Source of the DNA: Nodosilinea sp. PGN35
Lineage (GTDB): Bacteria > Cyanobacteriota > Cyanobacteriia > Phormidesmidales > Phormidesmidaceae
Length of the DNA stretch: 64,000 nucleotides
Assembly (NCBI RefSeq): GCF_029109325.1
Contig: NZ_JAQKQJ010000002.1
Span: 124,001 to 188,000 of the forward strand
Direction of reading: 5' to 3'
The translations under genes were made by a program, and so were the position numbers. Below the pieces are notes generated by a model. That model had not been told where the DNA came from and searched no databases. It worked only from the letters and a program-made list of their open reading frames with translations. How positions within the stretch are numbered: position 1 is the first letter of the stretch; the number at the start of each line of letters is the position of its first letter. This document shows, in pieces, positions 31,664-38,493 of this stretch.

Positions 31664-31672
31664 AATAACAAC
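31600..31672. repeat. 12-bp perfect inverted repeat at the left of attC-like site 1
   Basis: GTTGTTATTTCG (31600-31611) and CGAAATAACAAC (31661-31672). The right arm overlaps the start of the first attC-like site, so it may be the trace of an earlier, inverted recombination-site fragment. Confidence 0.55.
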
Positions 31673-31738
31673 CTCGCTGGAGCCGACGAACACCGCTAGC
31701 CCGACGACGGCGTTCGCGGCTCAGCTCGATCGTTCTGC
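31664..31738 (+). other. attC-like integron recombination site 1 (degenerate)
   Basis: The left arm reads AACAACCTCGCTGGAGCCG from 31667; the right arm read in reverse is AACGATCGAGCTGAGCCG. They pair imperfectly, leaving one extrahelical G on the left arm, the structural mark of attC sites. The right core box is GTTCTGC (31732), which departs from the GTTRRRY consensus, so this may be a decayed site. Confidence 0.6.
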
Positions 31739-31793
31739 CGCTTGAGTTTCGGGTAGTGGCGGTAGTTTGGAACGTAGCTGTGGGTAGTCATCA

Positions 31794-32339
31794 TCAAGAT
31801 AGCTTGCCTCTCAATCGATTGCATTCATCTAGTAGCAGGTTGAGTTCCGCAGCAACTTTCCACGGATTGCGCCCTTTGAATGGGGCAGCGATAACTGCTT
31901 CGTAAGGATTTTTCCCAGTTTGTTTAACAGCATCGATCGCGGCTTTGACAGAGAGTCCTCGTCCAGCCACAAGCCAAGCTGTTAAAACGTGCCCCGTGCG
32001 CCCAACTCCGCCAGAGCAATGAACAACGACCTTTTCATCATTCTGATAAGCGGTCGCTAAGAACGGTAAAATTTGGTGGATGAGAATTTCGGGGGTGGCA
32101 AAGTGGAAATCCTCGATTGGTGTCCAACATACGTGATCGAGTCCAAAGGTCTGTCGGTAAATATCAAGTAGATTGGCATAGCGAGTCAGTTGAGATTCAG
32201 GAAGCAAACAGCAAACACGCTTGATGTCCTGATTCTGCATAAATTCAATCCACTCAGTTACTTGCTCGTTACTATATCCAGGGCGAGCAGAGCCAAACAC
32301 GATAGGTTCATTCTCCAAAGCGGCAGCAAATTTATACAT
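31794..32339 (-). CDS. Dual-specificity/tyrosine phosphatase family protein
   Basis: The 181-residue protein carries the Cys-X5-Arg phosphatase loop VHCSGGVGRTGHV with nucleophile Cys108 and Arg114; Asp77 in IEDFHFATP is a good general-acid candidate. It is soluble, with no regulatory domain. It would hydrolyse phosphotyrosine, phosphoserine/threonine or a small phosphorylated molecule. Base composition is AT-richer than the surroundings. It lies between attC-like sites 1 and 2 but is read against the usual cassette direction. Confidence 0.88.
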   Translation of the reverse strand: MYKFAAALENEPIVFGSARPGYSNEQVTEWIEFMQNQDIKRVCCLLPESQLTRYANLLDIYRQTFGLDHVCWTPIEDFHFATPEILIHQILPFLATAYQNDEKVVVHCSGGVGRTGHVLTAWLVAGRGLSVKAAIDAVKQTGKNPYEAVIAAPFKGRNPWKVAAELNLLLDECNRLRGKLS

Positions 32340-32451
32340 AGTGAGTGCATTGAGTTGCTCAACGACCGATTTTAGCGCTTAAGTTTTCATATCAATCCAG
32401 TTCGTCAAAGCGATGGGTCGAGTAAGCTACAGAAGCTGAGTTATTTGCGCG
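32340..32451. other. Upstream region of the phosphatase gene
   Basis: 112 bp between the phosphatase start and attC-like site 2. No gene is seen. It presumably holds the phosphatase promoter, because the gene faces away from any upstream cassette promoter. Confidence 0.4.
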
Positions 32452-32536
32452 GCAGAACAACCCGGTTGGAGCGGACGCACAGACTCTTCGTCTATCGTTC
32501 AATTTGCCTGGTCATCGCTCAACCGGAACGTTATGC
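32452..32536 (+). other. attC-like integron recombination site 2
   Basis: The left arm is AACAACCCGGTTGGAGCG (32456 on); the right arm in reverse is AACGTTCCGGTTGAGCG. The CCGGTT block pairs perfectly and one extrahelical G lies in the left GGAGCG. The right core site is GTTATGC at 32530-32536, a common attC end. The centre (about 40 bp) is unpaired or weakly paired as expected. Confidence 0.78.
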
Positions 32537-32696
32537 TGTCAAGCTATCGGTTGGGTAGTCGTGTTATATCATTGGTTGAAGTTCAGGTTTAGGTGGGTTT
32601 AAGGTTATTGGCTAGTGCAGTCATTGGAAGGATTCCTGTCCAGAAGGGAACATTCAGTTGGACTGCCAGGGTTGATCATTTGTTGTTGGCTTAAAC
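32537..32696. other. Leader part of the acetyltransferase cassette
   Basis: 160 bp between attC-like site 2 and the acetyltransferase start. No open frame of note. This is longer than the usual few bases between a cassette boundary and its gene, so the cassette may carry its own promoter here. Confidence 0.35.
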
Positions 32697-33296
32697 ATGG
32701 GCAAAACCTCTTGGAATCTGACTCTTTCAACCGAACGCTTGATTCTTCGTCCTCAACAACCCAACGCTTATGAAGCATGGTACGTAGGATTTACGGGTCG
32801 TTTGCCTAGTCAGCATAAATATGATGAAGGATTTGTCAATTTAGAGGGTTGTGATTCAAATTGGTTTGCGGGATTATGTCAGCGCCATCAACAACAAGCG
32901 ATAACAGATCAGTCTTATATCTTTGCAATCTTTCTGCAAGAGACAGGACAACACTTAGGGCATGTTGACTTATCCACGATTCGACGAGAAGAGAATCAAT
33001 GGGCAAATTTGGGATATGGGATTCACAATCAATATCACCGTCAAGGATTTGGTAAAGAAGCGGTTCGCGCTGTACTGATCGCTGGGTTTGAAGAATTAAA
33101 TTATCATCGGATTGAAGCCGCGATTAATTTGGATAATGCACCGTCAATCGCACTTGCTGAAAGTATAGGAATGCGAAAGGAATGTATACGATGTGGCTTT
33201 TTTTATGAGAACGAGCAGTGGGTTGATCATTTGATCTACGTAGCTTTTCCACCTGACTTTGGCTTAAATGAGAAACCGCCCATTGAAACAGCATAA
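32697..33296 (+). CDS. GNAT-family N-acetyltransferase, RimJ/RimL-like
   Basis: This 199-residue GNAT enzyme starts TLSTERLILRPQQPNAYEAW as in RimJ/RimL-type proteins and has the acetyl-CoA pyrophosphate loop YHRQGFGKEAVRAVL, preceded by LGYGIHNQ and followed by HRIEAAINLDNAPSIALAES. The family acetylates N-terminal residues, polyamines or antibiotics; the substrate is not predictable here. It is AT-rich compared with flanking chromosomal genes. Its TAA stop lies within attC-like site 3, the normal arrangement of an integron cassette gene. Confidence 0.9.
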   Translation: MGKTSWNLTLSTERLILRPQQPNAYEAWYVGFTGRLPSQHKYDEGFVNLEGCDSNWFAGLCQRHQQQAITDQSYIFAIFLQETGQHLGHVDLSTIRREENQWANLGYGIHNQYHRQGFGKEAVRAVLIAGFEELNYHRIEAAINLDNAPSIALAESIGMRKECIRCGFFYENEQWVDHLIYVAFPPDFGLNEKPPIETA

Positions 33297-33379
33297 CAAT
33301 CCGCTTGCACACCGACTGTCTAAAATTGGCTGGTTGAGTTCGAGAGGCTATTTGCGGCGGGTGAAGCGGAAAGTTAGCC
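33291..33379 (+). other. attC-like integron recombination site 3
   Basis: Left GCATAACAATCCGCTTGCAC (33291 on) pairs with the reverse of the right arm, GGCTAACTTTCCGCTTCAC, with TCCGCTT matched perfectly and one extrahelical G. The right core site is GTTAGCC at 33373-33379. The acetyltransferase stop codon is inside the left core. Of the three sites this is the best match. Confidence 0.82.
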
Positions 33380-33415
33380 CGCAAACCCCGACGCAGTGCG
33401 ATCGCAGATCTCCTG

Positions 33416-33444
33416 TAGGTTGGGTTGACGAAGGAAACCCAACA
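33416..33444. repeat. GTAGGTTGGGTTGA...AAACCCAACA intergenic repeat
   Basis: A short imperfect hairpin, TTGGGTT facing AACCCAA, preceded by GTGCGATCGCAGATCTCCT, which recurs at 33461 and 33908 with small changes. It is a common type of cyanobacterial intergenic repeat. Confidence 0.5.
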
Positions 33445-33574
33445 ATACTAGAAGCATTTTAGTGCGATCGCAAATCTCCTATAAATTTGGTTGGCGGTGG
33501 GCAAAAAATGAATTAAGCAGCACCAATCCACTACCTAGCGTCCATCGCCATTAGTCTTAAAGACCGCGCTGAAA

Positions 33575-33784
33575 TTATTCAGAGTCTTGCTCATCGACTT
33601 GCCCCATACCTACGCCCTCTTCGTCACGGCGATCGCCGAGCATTTCAGGGGCAACAGCAGGATTCGCAAGGATTTCTTTGGGGTCTTTGTCGTAGCCACC
33701 TTTATTGACCAAATCACGGGGATCAAAAGTTTCCCTATCAGTAGAATGGGCGTTGTCAGGATTGTTTTGTTGATTCTTAGTCAT
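33575..33784 (-). CDS. Small acidic hydrophilic protein of unknown function
   Basis: The 69-residue protein is very rich in Asp, Glu, Asn and Gln and has no hydrophobic core: NPDNAHSTDRETFDPRDLVN, then KGGYDKDPKEILANPAVAPE and GVGMGQVDEQDSE. It is probably intrinsically disordered. AAGAAGTGGTT upstream is a weak ribosome-binding site. I do not recognise it; the regular amino-acid composition and intact frame between repeats are the only support. Confidence 0.5.
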   Translation of the reverse strand: MTKNQQNNPDNAHSTDRETFDPRDLVNKGGYDKDPKEILANPAVAPEMLGDRRDEEGVGMGQVDEQDSE

Positions 33785-34532
33785 AAAACCACTTCTTTCA
33801 CGTACGTACGTCGGCTCTTAAAAGCTCCTATCGGTTAGCATAAGCAGCGACAGCGATCGTTTCATCCCTCATCCGCTATATATTGATGCGATCGCCGCTC
33901 CCCTGTAGTGCGATCGCAAATCTTCTGTAGGTTAGGTTTCCTTAGCTTCGACTTCGTTCAGTAGTGTCCCCTGAGCAAAGCCCTGGCAATGGCGCATCGC
34001 TGCGCGGATGCACCCTACGGCTTTTATTGTGGGGGGTGCCGCGTCAGCGGCCTGGACGATTGGCATTAGAACTTTTCAACCACTCACTTCTGGCTGTTTG
34101 CGGTAACCCACCTGGGCAGAAAAGTGCAATGCGAACAATTTGCTTCGCTGTATTGTACAGAAAGTTCCTTGTCAGCTACTGAGTTCAACGATTTAGTTGA
34201 GTGCTTTGCCGTAGTCTAAGACCCTGCGATCGCCAGCAATAACGCCCCAAAGTTTTTGGCGCGTTGCTGGAGAGGTGCTTGGCAAAACCTGGCGGCGTTT
34301 TTGCAACATCAGGCTCTAAATCTAGACGGCTAGGGAGATATTTTGTCTGGCTGGAGCTGCCGCAAAACTTGACGGTTTACGCAAAATCTGATCTGGCAAA
34401 CCCCGATTCACAATCAAAAATCCCGTAGGGGCGTAGCATCTTGCGCCCCCACAGCTGGGGGAATTCAGCCAGGATTTGTATTAGTAGCCGTGGCTCAAGG
34501 AACGCTTAAACCGATCTTAGGTGGTCTAACCA
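33785..34532. other. Repeat-rich intergenic region, no gene seen
   Basis: About 750 bp. It contains several HIP1 sites, a fragment of the GTAGGGTGCAT repeat (GCATCGCTGCGCGGATGCACCCTAC, 33993-34017), and GTAGGGGCGTAGCATCTTGC at about 34425, a common cyanobacterial intergenic repeat. Short open frames here are interrupted by these repeats and are not called. Confidence 0.45.
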
Positions 34533-35138
34533 ATGCAGATAATGTACTTTGCTGATTTGCTCGGAACCTTTGCCTTTTGCGTAACCGGCATCATGGGGGG
34601 GATTCACCATCGCATTGACGTGGTGGGGGCCTTTTTTTTGGCCCTTGCCACCGCAATGGGGGGTGGCATCATCAGAGACATGGTGTTAGGCGTGAAATCC
34701 AGCACATTTAACGATCCATATCATCTAGCCACAGTTTTCATTGGCGTTATTTTTACTTACTTGTTTATCAATAAAATAACAAATAGATATCAGCTGTTTA
34801 TCTATCTTGATGCGCTAGGACTGGCTGTTTTCACCATAATCGGCGTAGAGAAAGCTATTTTACTCGAAGTTCATTTTCTAGGAGCCATCCTTGCGGGCAC
34901 GCTGACGGCGACAGGAGGAGGAATAATTAGGGATGCTTTAGTCGGTGAAATTCCCTTCATCTTCCACCGGGAGATATATGCGGCTTCATCGTTACTGGGA
35001 GGGACATTTTTTTACTTTGCCTACGAGTTCAGTTCGCTACCTTCTTTTCTTAACATTGTTTTGCCTTCTATTTTAATTTTTGGAGTTCGTTTATGGGGAT
35101 ACGAAAACAATATCCAAATGCCACGCTTTCGTCGATAA
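34533..35138 (+). CDS. TRIC/UPF0126-family membrane protein
   Basis: The 201-residue protein has about seven short membrane segments in two homologous halves, each with a glycine-rich signature: MGGGIIRDMVLG in the first and TGGGIIRDALVGEIPFIF in the second. This repeat pattern defines the UPF0126/TRIC (trimeric intracellular cation channel) family; bacterial members are cation channels or small-molecule transporters. It is noticeably AT-richer than the surrounding chromosomal genes, suggesting acquisition. It converges with the alcohol dehydrogenase gene. Confidence 0.88.
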   Translation: MQIMYFADLLGTFAFCVTGIMGGIHHRIDVVGAFFLALATAMGGGIIRDMVLGVKSSTFNDPYHLATVFIGVIFTYLFINKITNRYQLFIYLDALGLAVFTIIGVEKAILLEVHFLGAILAGTLTATGGGIIRDALVGEIPFIFHREIYAASSLLGGTFFYFAYEFSSLPSFLNIVLPSILIFGVRLWGYENNIQMPRFRR

Positions 35139-35183
35139 ACTATATCGTCTTCACAGATGGCCTGCGTAGGGGCCAAGCTGGGA

Positions 35184-35211
35184 GGGGCGATCGCAAAGGT
35201 GCGATCGCCCC
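35184..35211. terminator. 12-bp perfect HIP1-containing stem-loop between convergent genes
   Basis: GGGGCGATCGCA (35184-35195) pairs with TGCGATCGCCCC (35200-35211), loop AAGG. Its position between two convergent genes suggests a bidirectional terminator, although T-runs are absent on both sides. Confidence 0.6.
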
Positions 35212-35262
35212 CGGTTCTAGGGCCTGACCTGGCCAGAGCCAAAATTATTCGGCTTAGTTTCG

Positions 35263-36321
35263 CTATCCATCCCTGAGGGAAGCCATGTCGATCACAAAGC
35301 GATATTTCACATCGCTTTTTAGCATCCGCTCATAGGCTGTATTGATATCTTGAATACCAATCACCTCAATGTCTGAGGTGATGCCGTGCTCGCCACAAAA
35401 ATCGAGCATTGCCTGGGTCTCGGCAATGCCGCCAATCAGCGAACCCGCCACCGATTTACGCCCCATAATAAGCGGTACCGTGTTCAAAGTAGGCACCAGA
35501 TTGCCCAGCAACCCAACCAGCACCAGCGTGCCGTCAAGCGCCAGCGTGGGCACGTAGGGGTTGAGATCGTGCTCGGTCGGCACGGTATCGATAATCAGGT
35601 CAAACTGGTTTTCTACGGCGGCCATTTGCGCCTCGTCGGTGGAGATCACAATGAGGTCTGCCCCCAACCGCCGGGCATCGTCTTCTTTGCCGGGGGAGCG
35701 GGTGAACAGCGTCACCTCCGCGCCCAGCCCCTTGGCCAGTTTCAGCGCCATGTGCCCCAACCCGCCGAGGCCGACCACCGCCACCCGGCTGCCCTCGCCC
35801 ACCTGCCAGTGGTGCAGGGGCGACCAGGTGGTAATTCCGGCGCACAGCAGCGGGGCGGCCCCTTTGGGGTCGAGTCCGGCGGGAATGCTGAGCACAAACC
35901 CATCCGATACAACAATGGTTTGGGAGTAGCCGCCAAAGGTAGGCGTTTGATCCTGGCGATCGCGACCGTCGTAGGTCAGGGTAGGAAACTCCTCGCAGTA
36001 CTGCTCTAGGCCCTGGTGGCAGGGCGCGCAGCGCCGACAAGAATCGACCATACAGCCAACCCCAACCAGATCACCCGCCTTAAAGCGCGTCACCTCTGCC
36101 CCTACACTGACTACACGACCGATGATCTCGTGGCCAGGCACCACCGGGTAGGTAGTCCCGCCCCAGTCGTTGCGGGCCGTGTGTAAATCGGAGTGACAGA
36201 CGCCACAGTAGAGAATGTCAATGGCCACATCGTCAGGGCGCAGATCGCGACGCGTAAAGCGATAGGGGGCCAGATCGTCCTTAGGAGACTGGGCGGCGTA
36301 GCCAAGTACAGTCGTGGGCAT
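35263..36321 (-). CDS. Zinc-dependent NAD(P) alcohol dehydrogenase, cinnamyl-alcohol/YahK type
   Basis: This 352-residue medium-chain dehydrogenase has catalytic-zinc ligands Cys39 (in YCGVCHSDLH) and His64-Glu65 (in VPGHEIIGRV), a structural zinc loop with Cys95, Cys98, Cys101 and Cys109, and the nucleotide fold VAVVGLGGLGHMALKLAKG. The family reduces aldehydes to alcohols with a broad substrate range, usually with NADPH. It stands alone, convergent with the TRIC-like gene. Confidence 0.92.
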   Translation of the reverse strand: MPTTVLGYAAQSPKDDLAPYRFTRRDLRPDDVAIDILYCGVCHSDLHTARNDWGGTTYPVVPGHEIIGRVVSVGAEVTRFKAGDLVGVGCMVDSCRRCAPCHQGLEQYCEEFPTLTYDGRDRQDQTPTFGGYSQTIVVSDGFVLSIPAGLDPKGAAPLLCAGITTWSPLHHWQVGEGSRVAVVGLGGLGHMALKLAKGLGAEVTLFTRSPGKEDDARRLGADLIVISTDEAQMAAVENQFDLIIDTVPTEHDLNPYVPTLALDGTLVLVGLLGNLVPTLNTVPLIMGRKSVAGSLIGGIAETQAMLDFCGEHGITSDIEVIGIQDINTAYERMLKSDVKYRFVIDMASLRDG

Positions 36322-36524
36322 AGTTTCTTCTCTGTTGCTGATCCGGTCTATGCATTGTTAATACGGCATCAGTGGGTTCAAAAAATGCATCCAGAGTACT
36401 ATTTTTGCGATCGGGCGATCGCTGCCGCAGACAGTCTATGGAGGCAGGACAGGTTCGACGGCGCAGGTTTGGCTACCGGCGGCAGGAATGCCCCAAAGTC
36501 TTGCCCTTAAGTCTTAACAGAGCC

Positions 36525-37622
36525 CTAGGCCACGGGCGATCGCTCAGGGGCAAAGGACAGCCGCCCCTCTAGAGCCTGGCGCATTAGCAGATAGGCAACT
36601 TCCACGCTGTCGATGGGCTGAGAGAAGTAGTAGCCCTGCATTTTGTTGTAGCCCAGCTCTCTTAGCACCGTCAGGTCAGCCAGGGTTTCCACCCCTTCGA
36701 CAATCACATCGAGCTGCAGCCGTTCGGCCAGCATAAAAATGGCCTCGCTCATGGCCCAATTTTTGTTGCGAATAAACGAGCGATCGATTTTGAGGGTGTC
36801 GAAGGGGAGATCCTGGAGCCGACCGAGGGAAGAATAGCCCGTGCCAAAATCGTCGATGTACAGCTGTATGCCCAGCTGCCGCAGTTCGACCAGGGCCGCC
36901 AGAGCCAGCTCTTTGTTCTCGATCAGCGCGCTCTCGGTAACTTCAAGCTTGAGGCTGGAGGGGGCAATGTGGTGGCGCTTCACCGTCTCGCTGACCCGCT
37001 CGACCAGTTGAGGATGGCGCAGCTGCACCGCCGAGAGGTTGACGCTGACGCTGAGGGCCGCCGCCGGAAACTGAAGCTGCCACTGGCGCAGCTGCTGACA
37101 GGCCTGATCGAGGAAAAACAGCCCCAGGGTGTCGATCAGCCCCGCCTTTTCCGCCAGGGGAATAAACACCTCCGGCGAGATGTCGCCCCGCTGGCTGTGC
37201 CGCCACCGGGCCAGGGCCTCAACGCCCACAATGCAGCTGTGCTCCATCGCCACGATGGGCTGGTAGGCGAGGTAAAAGGCCCCCTGCTCCATGGCCTGGT
37301 GGAGGTCATTTTCAAGCTGAAGTCGCTCTAGCTCAGCACTAGACAGCAGGGTCATCAGCGGGGTGGGCTGGTGCTCCAGGGCATTGGCCAGACGGGTGAG
37401 GCGGTCGGCGTTGTTGATGGCAATAGTCAAGAGCTTTTGCCCGTCGTCAGACAGCGATCCCGACTGCTGATACCCCAGCAGTTTGAGCGCCCCCTGAATT
37501 GAGGCGAGGGGGGTGCGCAGCTCGTGGCAGATCAGCAGCGAGATGTCGTCGAAGGGGGGGGTTGAACAGTCGGCAATAGCACACAGGGTCTCACTGGGCC
37601 GGGCAGGGTCGAAATAGGCCAT
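36525..37622 (-). CDS. HisKA-EAL fusion: predicted c-di-GMP phosphodiesterase
   Basis: The 365-residue protein has a histidine-kinase dimerisation domain at about 25-90 (His33 in ICHELRTPLASIQGALKLL, followed by the second helix NADRLTRLANALE), then directly an EAL domain (about 105-355). No ATP-binding domain is present. The EAL catalytic set is complete: Glu135 in VEALARW, NLS, EVTES, IDDFGTGYSSL, KIDRSFI and EGVET, so it should hydrolyse c-di-GMP. The HisKA part may dimerise the enzyme or receive phosphate from a partner. It is the last gene of a minus-strand group of four signalling genes. Confidence 0.88.
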   Translation of the reverse strand: MAYFDPARPSETLCAIADCSTPPFDDISLLICHELRTPLASIQGALKLLGYQQSGSLSDDGQKLLTIAINNADRLTRLANALEHQPTPLMTLLSSAELERLQLENDLHQAMEQGAFYLAYQPIVAMEHSCIVGVEALARWRHSQRGDISPEVFIPLAEKAGLIDTLGLFFLDQACQQLRQWQLQFPAAALSVSVNLSAVQLRHPQLVERVSETVKRHHIAPSSLKLEVTESALIENKELALAALVELRQLGIQLYIDDFGTGYSSLGRLQDLPFDTLKIDRSFIRNKNWAMSEAIFMLAERLQLDVIVEGVETLADLTVLRELGYNKMQGYYFSQPIDSVEVAYLLMRQALEGRLSFAPERSPVA

Positions 37623-37687
37623 GGAAGATGCTCAATACCATAGGAACATTGGGGGTTGGGGGCGGGGGGCAGCAGCTAGGCGGGCGG

Positions 37688-37954
37688 TTAGGACAGGGGC
37701 GATTCCTGTAGGGATTGCAACGCAAATCGCATTTCGACCCAGATGGTGTAGTGGGTTTTAGAGACGGTGACGCATACCTTAAATCCGTTGGTGCTCTCCT
37801 GGGTGGCCTGCCGATAGGCCTGGAGACGATCGGCCAGGGGAAACCGCTCCAGGCTGACATAGAAGTCATTGCGGTAGAGCATACCGTCGTGGATGCCCTG
37901 GTTCCAAAACTTAAAGGGCGAGGTCAACTCCTCGACCACTATCAGGGGGAGCAT
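37688..37954 (-). CDS. Small protein of unknown function in a signalling gene group
   Basis: The 88-residue protein reads MLPLIVVEELTSPFKFWNQG at the start, with LERFPLADRLQAYRQATQ and ending VSKTHYTIWVEMRFALQSL. No membrane segment or known motif. The size and mixed alpha/beta pattern suggest a small binding or adaptor domain. It lies between the single-receiver gene and the HisKA-EAL gene on the same strand, so it may take part in the same pathway; this is inference from position only. Confidence 0.6.
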   Translation of the reverse strand: MLPLIVVEELTSPFKFWNQGIHDGMLYRNDFYVSLERFPLADRLQAYRQATQESTNGFKVCVTVSKTHYTIWVEMRFALQSLQESPLS

Positions 37955-38039
37955 GGCGGGGCTTCTAGCAAGACGTCTGGTTCAGCATAAAAAACAAAAG
38001 TGACAGCTGTGTGAACAGCCCCACCCCCGTGGGCCAGCG

Positions 38040-38417
38040 CTACTGCCACCCCAGAGCCGTCTCAATTTGTCCGCCCAGCAGACCGGGGTCAAAGGGCTTG
38101 ACCAGTACCGCCCGTGCCCCCGCCGCCACAAAGGACTGCTGGGTGGCCAACCGCAGAGTGGCCGTGAGCAAAATGACCGGAATGTGGCAGGTCTGCGTAT
38201 TCTCACCGAGTTTTACCAGGGTGGCGAGGCCGTCCACCTGGGGCATGACCACATCGAGCAGAATGGCGTCGGGGTGGTAGGTGGCCGCCAGAGCCGCCCC
38301 CTCCTCCCCCGAGGCGGCGGTGGTGACCTCCCAGTTTTTGGTGATCTCTAGGCTGACCTTGGCAATCTCGCGCACGTCGGCTTCGTCATCGATAATCAAA
38401 ATGCGTCTGGCAGTCAT
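38040..38417 (-). CDS. Single-domain response regulator (REC)
   Basis: This 125-residue receiver has acidic residues in RRILIIDDEADVREIAK, phosphoacceptor Asp in AILLDVVMPQVDG, Thr in VILLTATL and Lys in AVLVKPFDPG. No output domain is present. It may pass phosphate between kinases or act by protein binding, similar to the stand-alone receiver at 58423. It lies 76 bp downstream of the large multi-domain regulator. Confidence 0.92.
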   Translation of the reverse strand: MTARRILIIDDEADVREIAKVSLEITKNWEVTTAASGEEGAALAATYHPDAILLDVVMPQVDGLATLVKLGENTQTCHIPVILLTATLRLATQQSFVAAGARAVLVKPFDPGLLGGQIETALGWQ

Positions 38418-38493
38418 AGCAGAAACTCCGGGGCCTGCCGGGTACGAAATAGAGGGTTTAAATAAACGGGGACTGGGTCGATGCAGGGTTGCT

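Noticed and set aside
33964..34182. 72-codon open frame near 34 kb
   Set aside because: It starts next to a GTAGGGTGCAT repeat fragment, crosses it, and has no ribosome-binding site.
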